From assembly GCA_037043015.1 (NCBI GenBank), contig CM073322.1:27742364-27806363 (forward strand): a stretch of 64,000 bases of DNA, in the 5' to 3' direction. Of the stretch, positions 63,881 to 64,000 are shown in pieces. Source of the DNA: Bryum argenteum (Eukaryota; Streptophyta; Bryopsida; Bryales; Bryaceae). The position numbers were made by a program, and so were the translations under genes. Each line of letters opens with the position of its first letter. Position 1 is the first letter of the stretch. Under the pieces are notes generated by a model. It was not told the origin of the DNA, searched no databases, and saw only the letters and a list, made by a program, of their open reading frames with translations.

Positions 63881-64000
63881 CCATCTTTCTTTCTGTCCCT
63901 ACTCTCTTCCTCAGTACCTTCTTCCCTCTCTTACTCCTATCCACAGAGCTACTTGCAATTGTGTCTCCGAGCAGAGTCTCTACTTTTATACAGATGTTAA
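63881..64000. other. Window end, C/T-rich sequence
   Basis: A pyrimidine-rich stretch (TCTTTCTTTCTGTCCC..., CTCTTCCTC) with no gene visible before the window ends. Confidence 0.4.

Noticed and set aside
1-64000. LTR retroelements, endogenous viral copies, other capsid-bearing elements
   Set aside because: No long direct terminal repeats and no recognisable polymerase, integrase, protease or capsid-like peptide were seen on either strand.
1-64000. tRNA, rRNA or CRISPR arrays
   Set aside because: No tRNA B-box/cloverleaf pattern, rRNA core sequence or regularly spaced palindromic repeats were found by eye. The tandem repeats present have no spacers.

Overview
The window reads as nuclear DNA of a land plant. 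It has intron-bearing genes with GT-AG borders, TATA boxes about 105-120 bases upstream of start codons, a Dof-type zinc finger, secreted germin-like cupins, and a plant-type SCAPER homologue. GC-rich intronless genes sit in a very AT-rich background full of short inverted-repeat elements. A bryophyte (liverwort- or moss-like) source fits best, but the species is inferred and cannot be proved from the sequence.

Layout. 0-3.2 kb: repeats, including two copies of a minisatellite-bearing element. 3.2-14.1 kb: three members of a Dof-like zinc-finger/coiled-coil family (a 3' fragment, an intact gene at 9949-11430 and a decayed neighbour at 12307-14088). 14-25 kb: miniature inverted-repeat elements, AT-rich dispersed repeats, a GC-rich island with a small two-exon candidate gene, and a fourth, inverted and decayed family member (21.7-22.8 kb). 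26.1-27.3 kb: an intronless gene resembling the At4g22030 family, probably plastid-targeted. 29.0-37.6 kb (minus): a ten-exon SCAPER homologue whose splice phases I could join through every exon to a protein of about 1812 residues. 39.7-43.4 kb: two divergent germin-like genes. 45.9-47.2 kb (minus): the second intact Dof-like gene. 47.5-56.9 kb: repeats only, with nested miniature DNA transposons, one having a related empty site nearby. 57.1-62.9 kb: a head-to-tail array of three nearly identical germin-like genes with copied promoters and 3' flanks.

How the parts relate. The five germin-like genes form one local family: secreted manganese-type cupins with the metal-binding histidines and glutamate intact. 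Two encode identical proteins, and the fifth carries a tract that looks copied from the other subgroup. The Dof-like proteins combine an N-terminal Dof-type finger, a basic nuclear-localisation patch, a long acidic low-complexity stretch and a conserved helical C-terminal domain that I do not recognise. With five loci in 45 kb, in all states from intact to fragment, this looks like a lineage-specific birth-and-death family and is the best candidate here for something undescribed.

No rRNA, tRNA, CRISPR array or recognisable reverse transcriptase, integrase, capsid or transposase gene was seen. The mobile DNA that can be supported is all short, non-coding and bounded by inverted repeats.
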